DNA of 64,000 nt from Moraxella cuniculi DSM 21768 (GTDB lineage Bacteria; Pseudomonadota; Gammaproteobacteria; Pseudomonadales; Moraxellaceae). The stretch lies in assembly GCF_900156515.1 (NCBI RefSeq), contig NZ_FTNU01000003.1, forward strand, positions 104,650-168,649. Reading direction: 5' to 3'. Positions 20,067-29,362 of this stretch are shown here, piece after piece. Each line of letters opens with the position of its first letter. Position 1 is the first letter of the stretch. Below the pieces are notes generated by a model. That model worked only from the letters and a program-made list of their open reading frames with translations. It searched no databases and was not told the DNA's origin. A program made the position numbers and the translations under genes.

Positions 20067-21017
20067 ATGCAAAACAACATTCAAGCAGTCAAACAGTTCT
20101 TACTTGGCTTACAACAAACCATCATCGACTCACTGGAGCAACAAGAACGCTTGGGAGGTGTTGATGGCTCAAGCGATAGCAAGTTTGTCATTGATGTCTG
20201 GCAACGAGATGAAGGCGGTGGCGGTCGTTCGGCAGTTCTGTCAGGCGGTCAGGTTATCGAAAAAGCAGGGGTAATGTTTAGCCACATTCATATCTCGCAA
20301 CTGCCAGCCTCTGCCACATTACGCCACCCAAAACTGGCAGGCTCGACAGCACAAGCATTGGGCGTATCGCTGGTTGTTCACCCCAAAAACCCCCATGTGC
20401 CTACCAGCCATGCCAATGTTCGTCTGTTTGTTGCCACGCCCAATGATGGCAGTGAGGCGATTTGGTGGTTTGGCGGTGGTTTTGATCTTACGCCATTTTA
20501 CCCAAACCTATCGGATGTTAAACACTGGCACCAAGTCGCCCACGAGCTTTGCCAGCCGTTTGGCGATGATGTCTATCAGCAGTACAAAGCATGGTGCGAT
20601 GATTATTTTTATCTGCCGCACCGTGGTGAGTGTCGTGGCGTGGGCGGTCTGTTTTATGATGATGTCAATACTGACAGCACAGGCTGGGATTTTGCCAAAT
20701 GCTTTGCTTTTATGCAGGCAGTAGGTCAAGGTTATCTTGATGGCATCGTGCCGATTTTTGAGCAGAATAAACACAAAAGCTACAACGAGCAACAACGACA
20801 ATTTCAGCTGTATCGGCGAGGTCGTTATGTTGAGTATAATCTGGTCTATGATCGTGGCACGCTGTTTGGACTCCAGTCAAACGGTCGCACCGAATCAATT
20901 CTGGTCTCCATGCCGCCGCTGGCAGCGTGGGAATATTGCTATACGCCAGCAACTGGCACGCCAGAATTTGAACTGACCGATTTTTATCTCAAGCCAAAAG
21001 ATTGGCTGGCATTATAA
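20067..21017 (+). CDS. hemF: Oxygen-dependent coproporphyrinogen-III oxidase
   Basis: HemF performs the aerobic oxidative decarboxylation of coproporphyrinogen III to protoporphyrinogen IX in haem synthesis. The sequence shows the hallmark [29 protein letters not shown] and [21 protein letters not shown]. The ATG at 20067 is preceded by GGTGG; a GTG three codons earlier is also possible. 316 residues, normal length. It lies 83 bp after ribA on the same strand and may be co-transcribed. Confidence 0.97.
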   Translation: MQNNIQAVKQFLLGLQQTIIDSLEQQERLGGVDGSSDSKFVIDVWQRDEGGGGRSAVLSGGQVIEKAGVMFSHIHISQLPASATLRHPKLAGSTAQALGVSLVVHPKNPHVPTSHANVRLFVATPNDGSEAIWWFGGGFDLTPFYPNLSDVKHWHQVAHELCQPFGDDVYQQYKAWCDDYFYLPHRGECRGVGGLFYDDVNTDSTGWDFAKCFAFMQAVGQGYLDGIVPIFEQNKHKSYNEQQRQFQLYRRGRYVEYNLVYDRGTLFGLQSNGRTESILVSMPPLAAWEYCYTPATGTPEFELTDFYLKPKDWLAL

Positions 21018-21221
21018 TCATCTTTTGCCCAGCTGGCATTTTGTTGCAAATCGTTACCAAAATTGTAAAATTTTATGAACAGTTAACAAAATATCAGTAT
21101 TTTGCGATGATTTTTTGCTAAAATAAAATGGCACCACTGCAATTTGGCGGCGTAATGTTGCCACTGGCATAGCCCTCCGTCCAATTGCCGTGCCAAATTA
21201 GCCACCTAACAGGAAGCCATT

Positions 21222-21695
21222 ATGTCAAAATACACTCTATCCGCCTTAGTACTGGCGACTTTATTCGCTGGCAGCCTTGGTTTGACAGCTTGTAGTAGCA
21301 ATGCCGAAAAAACTGCCAATGCCACAAATTCACAGCTTGATGATCGTGCCAAATTAATGCGTGATTGGCGACAAGCCAACGAAAGCATGAAGGCAATGAT
21401 TGAAAATCCAGCCAGCTTTGATGCCGCTGCCTTTAAAGAAAGAGCCGATTTTATCGCCAAAACCGCCGATACCATGTGGCCATATTTTGAAGGTGAAGTG
21501 AGCAAAGGCGGCGATGCCAAAGATACGGTCTGGACGGATGCTGCTGGATTTAAGGCAAAAGCTGATGAATTTACCGCTGCTGCCGCTGCCCTATCTGCCG
21601 CCGCTGCCAACGCCACATCAGCTGCCGATGTTGAGCAATTGTACAAACAAATGGCAAGCAGCTGCGGCTCATGCCACAAAGAATACAAAAACTAA
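21222..21695 (+). CDS. Cytochrome c' (class II cytochrome c) lipoprotein
   Basis: A 157-residue class II cytochrome c. The covalent haem motif CGSCHKEYK is at the extreme C-terminus (C148, C151, H152), the defining layout of cytochrome c'. A signal peptide with lipobox LTAC (Cys24) suggests a lipid anchor in the periplasm. The four-helix body is Ala-rich. Family members bind NO and may protect against nitrosative stress; this is inferred from the family. A good terminator follows directly, so it is probably monocistronic. Confidence 0.9.
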   Translation: MSKYTLSALVLATLFAGSLGLTACSSNAEKTANATNSQLDDRAKLMRDWRQANESMKAMIENPASFDAAAFKERADFIAKTADTMWPYFEGEVSKGGDAKDTVWTDAAGFKAKADEFTAAAAALSAAAANATSAADVEQLYKQMASSCGSCHKEYKN

Positions 21696-21704
21696 TCAGC
21701 AACG

Positions 21705-21735
21705 GTCGTCATAGCTATCGCCATGGCGACTTTTT
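21705..21735 (+). terminator. Terminator after the cytochrome c' gene
   Basis: An 8-bp stem GTCGTCAT/ATGGCGAC (one G-U) with a 10-base loop, then T5. Confidence 0.85.
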
Positions 21736-21818
21736 ATATTGGATAATTTTATGATTTACTGCCCAAAATAATAAACAGTTAATTTTAATTATATCTTTAT
21801 TCTTGCTAATATATTAAA

Positions 21819-22613
21819 TTATCGAAACTGTCGCTTAACAAAAGTTATGCCGTCCTGATACGCCTTGGCGATTGCCAAGCGGCGATTTTTTCCTATTAAT
21901 AATTTCAGCTGCCAATATTTTTCTTGATACAGTGCTGCATGGTTGATGCAATGAGCAGCATTGACCACGCGTTTGGCAGCCAGTACCGCATCGGGCGAAC
22001 GAGAGCTGATTTTGGCAATCAAATCATCAGCCATCAGCTCTGGCATATCACTCACATGTGTCATCAACCCAAGCTCACAAGCCTTGACCGATGATAACAT
22101 CTCGGCGGTCATCGCCAGCTGTTTTAGCACATCGCTACGCACGCCATAAGCTGTGTGGGTAATGCCCATATCCGCCACCAAGCCCCACTTCGCCTCAAGC
22201 AGGGCAATCTTGGCTTTGTGATCAACAATGCGAATATCTGCACCCAATGCCAATTGCAAACCGCCACCAAGGCATACGCCTTGAACCACAGCAATTACAG
22301 GCATTGGCAGTTGCTGCCAGATCAAGCACACACGCTGGAATTTACTCATGCTGGGCTTTATCAGCTGATATATTGCACTTAAGGTATTTTTTGGATTGTT
22401 TAGCTCACCCAAATCCAGCCCAGCACTAAAATCCCCTTTTGCCCCCATGATCTTGACTGCAAAAATATCCCGACTTTTTTGCAGTTGTTTTGCCACATCA
22501 AGCAACTCGTCAATCATCAAAAAATTAATGGCATTTTTCTTATCAGGGCGATTTAGGCACAAAGTTGCAATGCCATCTTGCACTTGCAGGGTAATGGTTT
22601 GATAGCGTTTCAT
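21819..22613 (-). CDS. Enoyl-CoA hydratase/isomerase (crotonase) family protein
   Basis: A 264-residue crotonase-fold enzyme. The oxyanion-hole segments (KGDFSAGLDLGEL and VQGVCLGGGLQLALGADIRI) and a conserved acidic residue (E140 in LLEAKWGLVADMG) are present, so it is likely an active hydratase or delta3,delta2-isomerase acting on acyl-CoA; the substrate is unknown. Two adjacent ATGs follow AGGAGG; the second (22613) has the better spacing. It lies 40 bp after the DUF2726 gene on the same strand. No other beta-oxidation genes are near. Confidence 0.85.
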   Translation of the reverse strand: MKRYQTITLQVQDGIATLCLNRPDKKNAINFLMIDELLDVAKQLQKSRDIFAVKIMGAKGDFSAGLDLGELNNPKNTLSAIYQLIKPSMSKFQRVCLIWQQLPMPVIAVVQGVCLGGGLQLALGADIRIVDHKAKIALLEAKWGLVADMGITHTAYGVRSDVLKQLAMTAEMLSSVKACELGLMTHVSDMPELMADDLIAKISSRSPDAVLAAKRVVNAAHCINHAALYQEKYWQLKLLIGKNRRLAIAKAYQDGITFVKRQFR

Positions 22614-22653
22614 CATCAACCTCCTTGTTGCAACCATCATCAATGAATATCCA

Positions 22654-23169
22654 CTAGCCCAAGCCATACTGGCGAATTACCGCCAGCACATCTTGGCGAA
22701 TCATCTGCGTGCTGGGCATTTTTTCGGCATGAAAGCGAATGATGGGAATGCCAGCACTTGCCAATGCCTTGTCTTTTTTAGCATCTTGTTTTTGTCTTGC
22801 TTTGCTTTCGTGCGTCCAATCGTCAAGTTCAATGGCAACCAATACTCGCTGCAAATCTTGTGCAACCAGTACAAAATCAACGCTTTGACGACACACACGA
22901 TTGAACCAAAACTGCCGCTCGCTTGCCACCTCATCGCTTGGCTCAATCATGCGAGACAATTGCACCTGCCCAAAAATCTCATACTCTGGCAAGGCACTGC
23001 GTAATTTTTTGAAAAACAACACCTCGCTGTCAGTCATCAATGCCATCGGCACAAAAGGCCAAACGGGCAAATCATCGCCTTTGACCTGCTTTTGTTTTGG
23101 TCGAAAAATAACAAACAGCACAACGACAACAATCGCTGCAATCAACAAATAATCATTCATGCTTGCCAT
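22654..23169 (-). CDS. DUF2726 membrane-anchored protein
   Basis: A 171-residue protein with one N-terminal membrane helix (about 6-22, LLIAAIVVVVLFVIF), a short basic linker, then a DUF2726 domain (VDFVLVAQDLQRVLVAIELDDWTH...RQKQDAKKDKALASAGI). DUF2726 resembles the PD-(D/E)xK nuclease fold; the VD, ELDD and DxxK positions fit, but activity is not established. It is upstream of the crotonase gene and may be co-transcribed. Two in-frame ATGs (23169, 23160) are possible. Confidence 0.8.
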   Translation of the reverse strand: MASMNDYLLIAAIVVVVLFVIFRPKQKQVKGDDLPVWPFVPMALMTDSEVLFFKKLRSALPEYEIFGQVQLSRMIEPSDEVASERQFWFNRVCRQSVDFVLVAQDLQRVLVAIELDDWTHESKARQKQDAKKDKALASAGIPIIRFHAEKMPSTQMIRQDVLAVIRQYGLG

Positions 23170-23248
23170 GATTTTGCTTTAAATTTTACTCGCCCAATGG
23201 CGACTGATTTGTTAATCACAAACCAAGACCGCCAGCAATGCTCGGTTG

Positions 23249-24412
23249 CTATTGCACCTGATGGACAAATGCTCCTGATGAATTGACGCGTGAATCATTG
23301 GCAAGTTTGTTGCGTAATGCTTTGGCACCCTCTTCGGTTTTTTCGTTGCCGACCAACACACGCAGACCACGGCTGGTATTGCTCGTTGTTACACGATAGC
23401 CAGCATCACGGTATTGTTTGACAACCTCATCAATCTTTTGTTTATCAGGCGAGATGGCAACTTGCACTGTATAGCGTCCTGATAATTTTGGATTTTGTTT
23501 ATTTTCGCTCTGCTTTTGTTCAGATTGTGCCTTGTTGTCTGTATTTTTTTCAGCAGTTTTCTCGGTGGGCTTTTCTGCCTTTTTCTGCTGTGTTTGAGCT
23601 GCTGGCTTGGTCTGTTCGCTACGCTTGTTATCTTGGGATTTTTGCTGATTTTTGGTAGCAGCAGGGATTTTTATGCTACTGCCTGCACGCAAAATATCGT
23701 TTGCCGTCATGCCGTTTGCCTGCACCAATGCCGACACCGACACACCATGACGGTTGGCAATGCCCTGCCAAGTCTCACCTGCTTTTACCTCATAATTACC
23801 CACCACTTTGATATTGGCAGGTTTATTGTCGGGCTTTTTTTGTGCTTGTTCGGTTTTTTCGGACTTGACTGCCTTATCCTGCTGTTTGTCTTTGGTTTTG
23901 GTGGTTTGGGCTTGTTGCTCAGATTTTTTGGCAGTTTCTGCTGCTTGCTTGGCAGCTTCGGCAGCTTTTTTTGCCTCTTCGGCTTTGCGTGCCGCCTCGA
24001 TTGCCTCTGGTCTGGTTTGTATTGTCGGTGCTGCAATCAGCTCACTTTTTGCTGCCGAATCAGCAGACAGTTGCTGATTGGTGGTAGGATTACGCCCAGA
24101 AAGTTCTGCATTTGCCTTATCTAAGGCTTTTTTGCGAGCATTGTTTTGCTCTTCAAGCAGAGCTGCTGCCTGTTGCTGCATCTGGAGCGTATGAGCCTCT
24201 CTGGCACGCTGCTTTTGGCTAAGTAGCTTTTCTTCGGTTGCCACATCAGCGGTCAAAGGCTGCACTGTGGGCTTGGCGACCTTACTTTGAGCCAAAGCAT
24301 CGCTGGTGGTTTGCGTATCCGTGCTGGTGCTGTCATTTTTTGTCAATGCAAACACAGCCAATCCGCCACCGACAATCAGTGCCATGCCCAACATTACCTG
24401 CCTTGATACCAT
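23249..24412 (-). CDS. LysM and SPOR domain protein (DedD position)
   Basis: A 387-residue inner-membrane-anchored protein: one N-terminal TM (about 5-24), a long charged Ala/Lys/Glu-rich coiled segment (60-200), a LysM domain (205-250: YEVKAGETWQGIANRHGVSV...), a Lys/Gln-rich linker, and a C-terminal SPOR domain (312-387: YTVQVAISPDKQKIDEVVKQYRDAGY). SPOR binds denuded septal glycan. Gene order accD-folC-this matches accD-folC-dedD of enterobacteria, so it is likely the DedD counterpart, with an added LysM. A 209-codon ORF on the opposite strand is an artefact of the biased composition. Confidence 0.85.
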   Translation of the reverse strand: MVSRQVMLGMALIVGGGLAVFALTKNDSTSTDTQTTSDALAQSKVAKPTVQPLTADVATEEKLLSQKQRAREAHTLQMQQQAAALLEEQNNARKKALDKANAELSGRNPTTNQQLSADSAAKSELIAAPTIQTRPEAIEAARKAEEAKKAAEAAKQAAETAKKSEQQAQTTKTKDKQQDKAVKSEKTEQAQKKPDNKPANIKVVGNYEVKAGETWQGIANRHGVSVSALVQANGMTANDILRAGSSIKIPAATKNQQKSQDNKRSEQTKPAAQTQQKKAEKPTEKTAEKNTDNKAQSEQKQSENKQNPKLSGRYTVQVAISPDKQKIDEVVKQYRDAGYRVTTSNTSRGLRVLVGNEKTEEGAKALRNKLANDSRVNSSGAFVHQVQ

Positions 24413-24568
24413 AAATCTACCACCAAAAATTTGTGAAAGTTAAGATAATTTTGCCAACAAGCATGGCAAAATCCACCCAAAAAATTAATTAAAAATATCT
24501 GTTTTTTGTCCGCTTGTCAAGATTTTGAATCTGATTTTACAGATAGATTGTAAATAAAAATGTCATCA

Positions 24569-25885
24569 TCAATCATACGGTTTGCCAAGCAAGGCAATCA
24601 AAGCCTCGCTGATGGTGTGAAATGAACCAAACACCACAATCAAATCCTCTTCGCGGCTATCAGCAATCACCGCCTGCACCGCCTTATCAAGGCTTGGGTG
24701 CTGTTCTACATTGCACTCATCAACATAATCAGTGGTAATCTGCAATAATTGCTCAAGCGACATCGCACGCGGATTATCAATAGCTGCAATATGCCATTTG
24801 TCCGCCGCAATACGCCCCTGACGGCTTGCATTCTGGACGCATTCGAGCACCGCCGCCACATCTTTATCGCCAAGCATTGAAAATACGATTTTTTGGCGAG
24901 CTTCTGGATAAATCGCCAAATGTGCCTGCCACGCCGCCGCCCACTGCTCAAGAAAAAACGCCATGCCATGTGCATTGTGTGCCACATCAAAAATCCAGTG
25001 CCTATCAGCAATGATTCTCTGGTCAAAACGCCCTGCCAACTGCACGATATCAAGACCTGTCTTAACCGCCACCAAATCAATTGCCAGTGGGCTTGCCAGT
25101 ACGGCTGCCACTGCATTGACCGCATTTAATAATGACAGCTTAGGCTTGGGCAGTGCCATGGTTAATGCCGCATTGGCAAAAATCCACGACTCGCCGCAGT
25201 CTTGGTAGTGATAATGCTCGCCCAATTGGTGAATTTCCGCACCTTGCTGCTGTGCTATCTGACTGGCACTGGCTGGCATTGGGTTTGAGCCAAAAATCAC
25301 AGGAATATTGGGGCGAATAATACCTGCCTTTTCGGCGGCGATTTTTTCAATATCATCACTCAGCCAATCCACATGGTCAATGCCAATATTGGTTATCACT
25401 GCCACATCAGGGTCGATAATATTCACCACATCCAATCTGCCGCCCAAGCCAATCTCAAGCACCCACACATCACAACTTGCTTGGGCAAATATCCAAAATG
25501 CCGCCAAAGTCGTCATCTCAAAAAACGACAATGACAAGCCTTCTGCCAGCCGTGCCTGCTCGACTTGTTCAAACGCCTCAATCAAGGTTTTGTCATCAAC
25601 GCATACGCCATCAATACGCACACGCTCGGTAAATGACAGCAGGTGTGGCGACTGATACAGAGCGGTTTTGTATCCAGCAGCCTGACAGATGGCAGCAATT
25701 GTTGCTGTGGTTGAGCCTTTGCCGTTTGTGCCTGCAACGCTAAAAATCATTGGTTTATTTGGCAAATCCTGATTTAACACGCCAAGCCGCCTCGCCACAG
25801 GCAACACTCGCTCCAGCCCCATATCAATGGCGGACACATGAATGCTTGCCATATACTCAAGCCACCACCCAAGCGATTTTTGCAT
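24569..25885 (-). CDS. folC: Folylpolyglutamate synthase / dihydrofolate synthase
   Basis: FolC joins glutamate to dihydropteroate and extends folate polyglutamate tails. The ATP-binding GTNGKGST is at about 52-59, with YQSPHLLSFTERVRIDG, GLGGRLDVVN and the Mur-ligase fold following. 438 residues. The ATG at 25885 has AGGA upstream. It lies downstream of accD, separated by a strong terminator, so at least part of its expression must come from the roughly 80-bp segment between. Confidence 0.97.
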   Translation of the reverse strand: MQKSLGWWLEYMASIHVSAIDMGLERVLPVARRLGVLNQDLPNKPMIFSVAGTNGKGSTTATIAAICQAAGYKTALYQSPHLLSFTERVRIDGVCVDDKTLIEAFEQVEQARLAEGLSLSFFEMTTLAAFWIFAQASCDVWVLEIGLGGRLDVVNIIDPDVAVITNIGIDHVDWLSDDIEKIAAEKAGIIRPNIPVIFGSNPMPASASQIAQQQGAEIHQLGEHYHYQDCGESWIFANAALTMALPKPKLSLLNAVNAVAAVLASPLAIDLVAVKTGLDIVQLAGRFDQRIIADRHWIFDVAHNAHGMAFFLEQWAAAWQAHLAIYPEARQKIVFSMLGDKDVAAVLECVQNASRQGRIAADKWHIAAIDNPRAMSLEQLLQITTDYVDECNVEQHPSLDKAVQAVIADSREEDLIVVFGSFHTISEALIALLGKPYD

Positions 25886-25962
25886 GACGATTTTTCCTAT
25901 CTAAAAATTACCAATTATTTTACCGCCCTTTGGCGATTTTGCAACCAAAGCAAACCCACAAT

Positions 25963-25999
25963 CAACAAAAACCACCCAAAACCAAGCAGTTTTGGGTGG
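25963..25999 (-). terminator. Terminator after accD
   Basis: Read leftward: the 11-bp perfect stem CCACCCAAAAC/GTTTTGGGTGG, a short loop, then TTTTTGTTG. Confidence 0.9.
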
Positions 26000-26013
26000 C
26001 TTATCAAACCAAA

Positions 26014-26901
26014 TTATGCTGCTTTTTTTGACAGTTTTGCCAAAATGCGATGCGTGGTATCAATCAGGTCATGCCGATGCACCACCATATCCACCGTGCC
26101 TTTTTCTAACAAAAACTCAGCCCGCTGGAATGGCTCATCAAGCACCTCGCGTACTGTCTGCTCAATCACTCGCTTACCTGCAAAGCCAATCATCGCACGC
26201 GGCTCGGCAATATGCACATCGCCAAGCATGGCAAGGCTTGCTGTTACCCCGCCATAGACAGGGTTTGTCAAGATGACCACATAAGGCACGCCCGCCAATC
26301 GTAGCCTTTCGATCACTGCCGAAGTGCGTGCCATCTGCATAAGCGACAACAAGCCTTCTTGCATTCTTGCACCGCCAGAGGCAGCAAAACACACCAAAGG
26401 CTTGCGTTCTGCCAGTGCTTTTTCGGCAGCTTGGACAAATCTATCACCGACCACCGAACCCATCGAACCGCCCATAAAACGAAAATCAAAAGCACAAGCA
26501 ATGACATCAAGATTTTTTAGCTTGCCTGCCATCACCACCAAGCCTTCGGACTCGCCTGTCTTGCTCTGGGCTTCTGCCATGCGGTCAGGATAAGGCTTTG
26601 AATCCACGAATTTCAAAGGGTTGCCTGCACGAAATTCCTGCCCAAGCTCCTGCTCCACACTGTCAAAAAACCACTGCAATCGCTGGCGAGCAGTCATGGT
26701 CATGTGATGGTCGCATTCAGGGCAGACATAGTGATTGAGTGTCAAGACAGTATTGGTCGTCAGCGAATGGCAATTGCCACATTCTGTCGAAGGCTCTGTT
26801 TCCACAGCGGTTAAAGTCGGCACGGTTGTGCGTTTGACCTTTGGCACTTCTCGATTCAGCCAGATGGTTGGCTCTGCTGCGGTTTGTGCTTGATTTGACA
26901 T
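26014..26901 (-). CDS. accD: Acetyl-CoA carboxylase carboxyltransferase subunit beta
   Basis: AccD with AccA forms the carboxyltransferase that makes malonyl-CoA, the first step of fatty-acid synthesis. The N-terminal four-cysteine zinc ribbon (CGNC...CPEC, about 42-66) and the carboxyltransferase core (VACAFDFRFMGGSMGSVVG, FAASGGARMQEG) are present. Start ATG at 26901 (MSNQAQTA) has GGGA upstream; a second ATG four codons earlier is possible. About 295 residues. Confidence 0.97.
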   Translation of the reverse strand: MSNQAQTAAEPTIWLNREVPKVKRTTVPTLTAVETEPSTECGNCHSLTTNTVLTLNHYVCPECDHHMTMTARQRLQWFFDSVEQELGQEFRAGNPLKFVDSKPYPDRMAEAQSKTGESEGLVVMAGKLKNLDVIACAFDFRFMGGSMGSVVGDRFVQAAEKALAERKPLVCFAASGGARMQEGLLSLMQMARTSAVIERLRLAGVPYVVILTNPVYGGVTASLAMLGDVHIAEPRAMIGFAGKRVIEQTVREVLDEPFQRAEFLLEKGTVDMVVHRHDLIDTTHRILAKLSKKAA

Positions 26902-27171
26902 AAAAAATCCCATTTAGCATCACTATAAATTTAATATAGTTTACACTTGTATTATTTATTTGGCAAACGAAATTTGTGCCTTACCGAGAATTAGTTCGGC
27001 ATTTGCCCAAAATCAGCTCAATATCACAGCCCCATGCTTGCCACATCAAACCCAAATCAAACTTGGGCAAATGACAGCAAAGCACCTTGATTGCAATTTC
27101 ACACGGTCAATTTCACCAAAAATCCGCACACTGCCATCGCAAGACAAACCAGCCAGCAAAGCAAGAAAATG
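26902..27171 (+). other. Divergent intergenic region accD / secreted protein
   Basis: No gene seen. It must hold the leftward accD promoter (AT-rich stretch 26915-26960) and leads into the promoter and palindrome at 27172-27212. Confidence 0.5.
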
Positions 27172-27212
27172 TTGATAAATCTAGCCAGTCGATTATATAA
27201 TATTGACTGGCT
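27172..27212 (+). promoter_or_regulatory. Promoter with flanking inverted repeat, upstream of the orphan secreted protein
   Basis: -35 TTGATA (27172-27177), 18-bp spacer, perfect -10 TATAAT (27196-27201). The inverted repeat AGCCAGTC (27183-27190) / GACTGGCT (27205-27212) brackets the -10 box symmetrically with a 14-bp centre, an arrangement typical of a repressor operator. No regulator is identified. Confidence 0.65.
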
Positions 27213-27246
27213 TAATTACATAATCAAATTATTTTAGGATTATCAA

Positions 27247-27993
27247 ATGACAAAACTATTGCGTCTTTGTGTTGCAACAGCTTGCCTTTGTGCAACAACA
27301 GCGACTTATGCTGCCACAAAAAAGAATGACCCTTTGGCTTATGATGAAAATGGTCCATGGGCAGAATCTTCTGTTCCAGAGGACCTACCAAGACCTTTTA
27401 AAAATTTTAAAGTTGGTAAGTATACTTTGAACAGCTGCACAGTAGAACAAGGATACGCATTTGAAGAGGGTCTTTTACTGGACACTAAAAGCGACATTGA
27501 AAAGTATTCAACATTATGCGACAAGAAAAAAGCTCTGGCAATTCTTGATGCCGCAGCCAAAAAACCTGCCAATTTCAACAAAGATTATGTTGTAGACTTC
27601 ATCAAAAAAGAGTGGAAAACTGGTCTTGGTCCTCTTGATGAAGAACCAGAGAACCCAACTGGAATTAGCTATTCATTTTTTGCTTTGAATAAAAAAACAA
27701 ATGCAGTAACCTTGATGAATATTTATCAATTCCCAAGTGGTAAAAACTACCGCCAAATTAAACCGAAAATGCAAATGCAATTGAGCAGCAATAAATTTTG
27801 TATATTACCTCAAAAGAATTTAGAAACTGTCATGATTGGGGATTATATCAATACATTGGCTGACGATTATGACGCAAGAGAATACATTGATGTAACCGAT
27901 TTGCCCAATGTTAAAAAAAATCAGCCTATGTGTTTTTGGTTGAAACAATCTAAAAAGGGCAGTTATTGGTCTATTTATAAAGAAGATATATAA
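27247..27993 (+). CDS. Secreted protein of unknown function
   Basis: A 248-residue protein with a signal peptide (about 1-22, ending TYA). The mature part has five cysteines outside the signal (near 63, 90, 187 and 231 among others), a proline-rich start and a lysine-rich body; I do not recognise the family. It is more AT-rich than its neighbours and stands alone between its own promoter/operator and terminator, flanked by a degraded ORF, which suggests acquired DNA. RBS AGGA precedes the ATG. Confidence 0.75.
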   Translation: MTKLLRLCVATACLCATTATYAATKKNDPLAYDENGPWAESSVPEDLPRPFKNFKVGKYTLNSCTVEQGYAFEEGLLLDTKSDIEKYSTLCDKKKALAILDAAAKKPANFNKDYVVDFIKKEWKTGLGPLDEEPENPTGISYSFFALNKKTNAVTLMNIYQFPSGKNYRQIKPKMQMQLSSNKFCILPQKNLETVMIGDYINTLADDYDAREYIDVTDLPNVKKNQPMCFWLKQSKKGSYWSIYKEDI

Positions 27994-28031
27994 ACCAGCC
28001 AAAAATAAAATTTTGTTACTTAAACCTTAAT

Positions 28032-28067
28032 AAACCCTTGATTCTAACGACTTCAAGGGTTTTTATT
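28032..28067 (+). terminator. Terminator after the orphan secreted protein
   Basis: A 10-bp perfect stem AAACCCTTGA/TCAAGGGTTT with an 11-base loop, then TTTATTTTT. Confidence 0.9.
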
Positions 28068-28495
28068 TTTATACACAAGGATTTTTTCTTTTAGAAAATC
28101 ACCACAAAGCAATGGAAAAAGATGGGTGGCGGTGCGTTTATGTGGAGATTTTGTAAATTTCCTATTGAGACCAGTGCAAGTCCACTAAAGATCTGCAGGC
28201 TATTCTTAAAGAAAACAACCCAAAGGAAAATACGGGTTTGAAATTAGCCCAGCTTGATGATAAGTTATAGATAAAACCATCAAGATATATCCAAGAAGGA
28301 CGATGGTCTTGCACCCCCTTGGGTTGTTTAGCTTATTTTTGTCCTATTTTTATATAATAAAACTTTACAATGGGCAGATAACAGCTCTGTTAATTTACCG
28401 TGGTATGCCGCCTTGCTTGCTTGGTAACAATCTTGCCAAGGACAAAACTTGGGCAAATATCAATCCACCCAAGTTAACATCATGGCAAAATGTCA
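28068..28495 (+). other. Gene-poor region with a possible coding relic
   Basis: Between the terminator and trpA (leftward) there is no intact gene. From 28112 a plus-strand frame reads 14 codons (MEKDGWRCVYVEIL), stop, three codons, stop, then 33 codons with protein-like composition (DQCKSTKDLQAILKENNPKE and onward) ending at about 28270. This looks like the remains of a decayed ORF, but the evidence is composition only. Confidence 0.35.
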
Positions 28496-29320
28496 TCAAA
28501 TGCCATCAATCGCTGTTCTTAGCTCGTCCATTTTTGCCAAAACTTTGGCGACTGCCAGTTGCAGTTTTTCTGGATCTTCACCAGTGTCGGCAAAATTTTT
28601 CACCAATTCACTGCCGACAATCACACCATCAGCCACCGCACCCAATGCTTTGGCAGAATCGCCATCACGAATGCCAAAACCTACACAAACAGGTATGCTG
28701 GTTTCTTGCTTAATGGTGGCAACTTGCTCACGCACCGCATCAACATCAAGTGCAGATGATCCTGTTACCCCTTTTAGCGATACATAATAAATAAATCCGC
28801 TGCAATTTTCGATAACTTTGGCACGGCGTTCGGCGGTAGTGGTGGGCGACAACAAGAAAATCTGATTCATCGGATTGTCCGTGCGAGCGGTTAGCTTGCG
28901 TGGGAATTCGCCTGCTTCGTGCGGTGGCAAATCCACCATCAAAATCGCATCAACGCCAGCATCAGCACACATATCAGCAAACGCATCATAGCCGATGATT
29001 TCGATGGGGTTTAAATAACCCATCACCAACACAGGGGTGTGAGTGTTGGTTTTGCGAAATTGTGCAACCATCTTGATGGCATCACGCGTACTGGTTTTTG
29101 CTGCCAACGCTCGCTCGGCAGCATGAGCGATGACAGAGCCGTCCGCCATCGGATCGCTAAATGGCAAGCCCAGCTCAATGACATCAGCTCCGTGTGCCAC
29201 AAGCTGGTGCATAAGCTCAACCGTCAGCTGTGGCACAGGATCGCCTGCCATGATATAGGGAATAAGGGCTTTTTTGTTTTGTTGTTTTAATTTGGCAAAA
29301 ACGCTTTCGATTCGAGTCAT
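28496..29320 (-). CDS. trpA: Tryptophan synthase alpha subunit
   Basis: TrpA cleaves indole-3-glycerol phosphate to indole, which tunnels to TrpB. Catalytic residues E49 (IELGLPFSDP) and D60 are in place, and the phosphate-binding VGFGIRDGDSA and GVIVGSELVK loops are intact. 274 residues. The ATG at 29320 has AGAGAG upstream. It lies 42 bp after trpB; trpF is 4 kb upstream with unrelated genes between, so the pathway is split. Confidence 0.97.
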   Translation of the reverse strand: MTRIESVFAKLKQQNKKALIPYIMAGDPVPQLTVELMHQLVAHGADVIELGLPFSDPMADGSVIAHAAERALAAKTSTRDAIKMVAQFRKTNTHTPVLVMGYLNPIEIIGYDAFADMCADAGVDAILMVDLPPHEAGEFPRKLTARTDNPMNQIFLLSPTTTAERRAKVIENCSGFIYYVSLKGVTGSSALDVDAVREQVATIKQETSIPVCVGFGIRDGDSAKALGAVADGVIVGSELVKNFADTGEDPEKLQLAVAKVLAKMDELRTAIDGI

Positions 29321-29362
29321 GATTTCTCTCTTAATTTATCATAATTTGGCAGCTGCTGTTTA

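Noticed and set aside
23495..24124. Long plus-strand ORF (209 codons) opposite the LysM/SPOR gene
   Set aside because: Its Phe/Leu/Cys-rich text is the antisense of a Lys/Ala/Gln-rich linker; no ribosome site and no domain.
26960..27175. 71-codon plus-strand ORF between accD and the orphan secreted gene
   Set aside because: No ribosome site, and it runs into the promoter at 27172.
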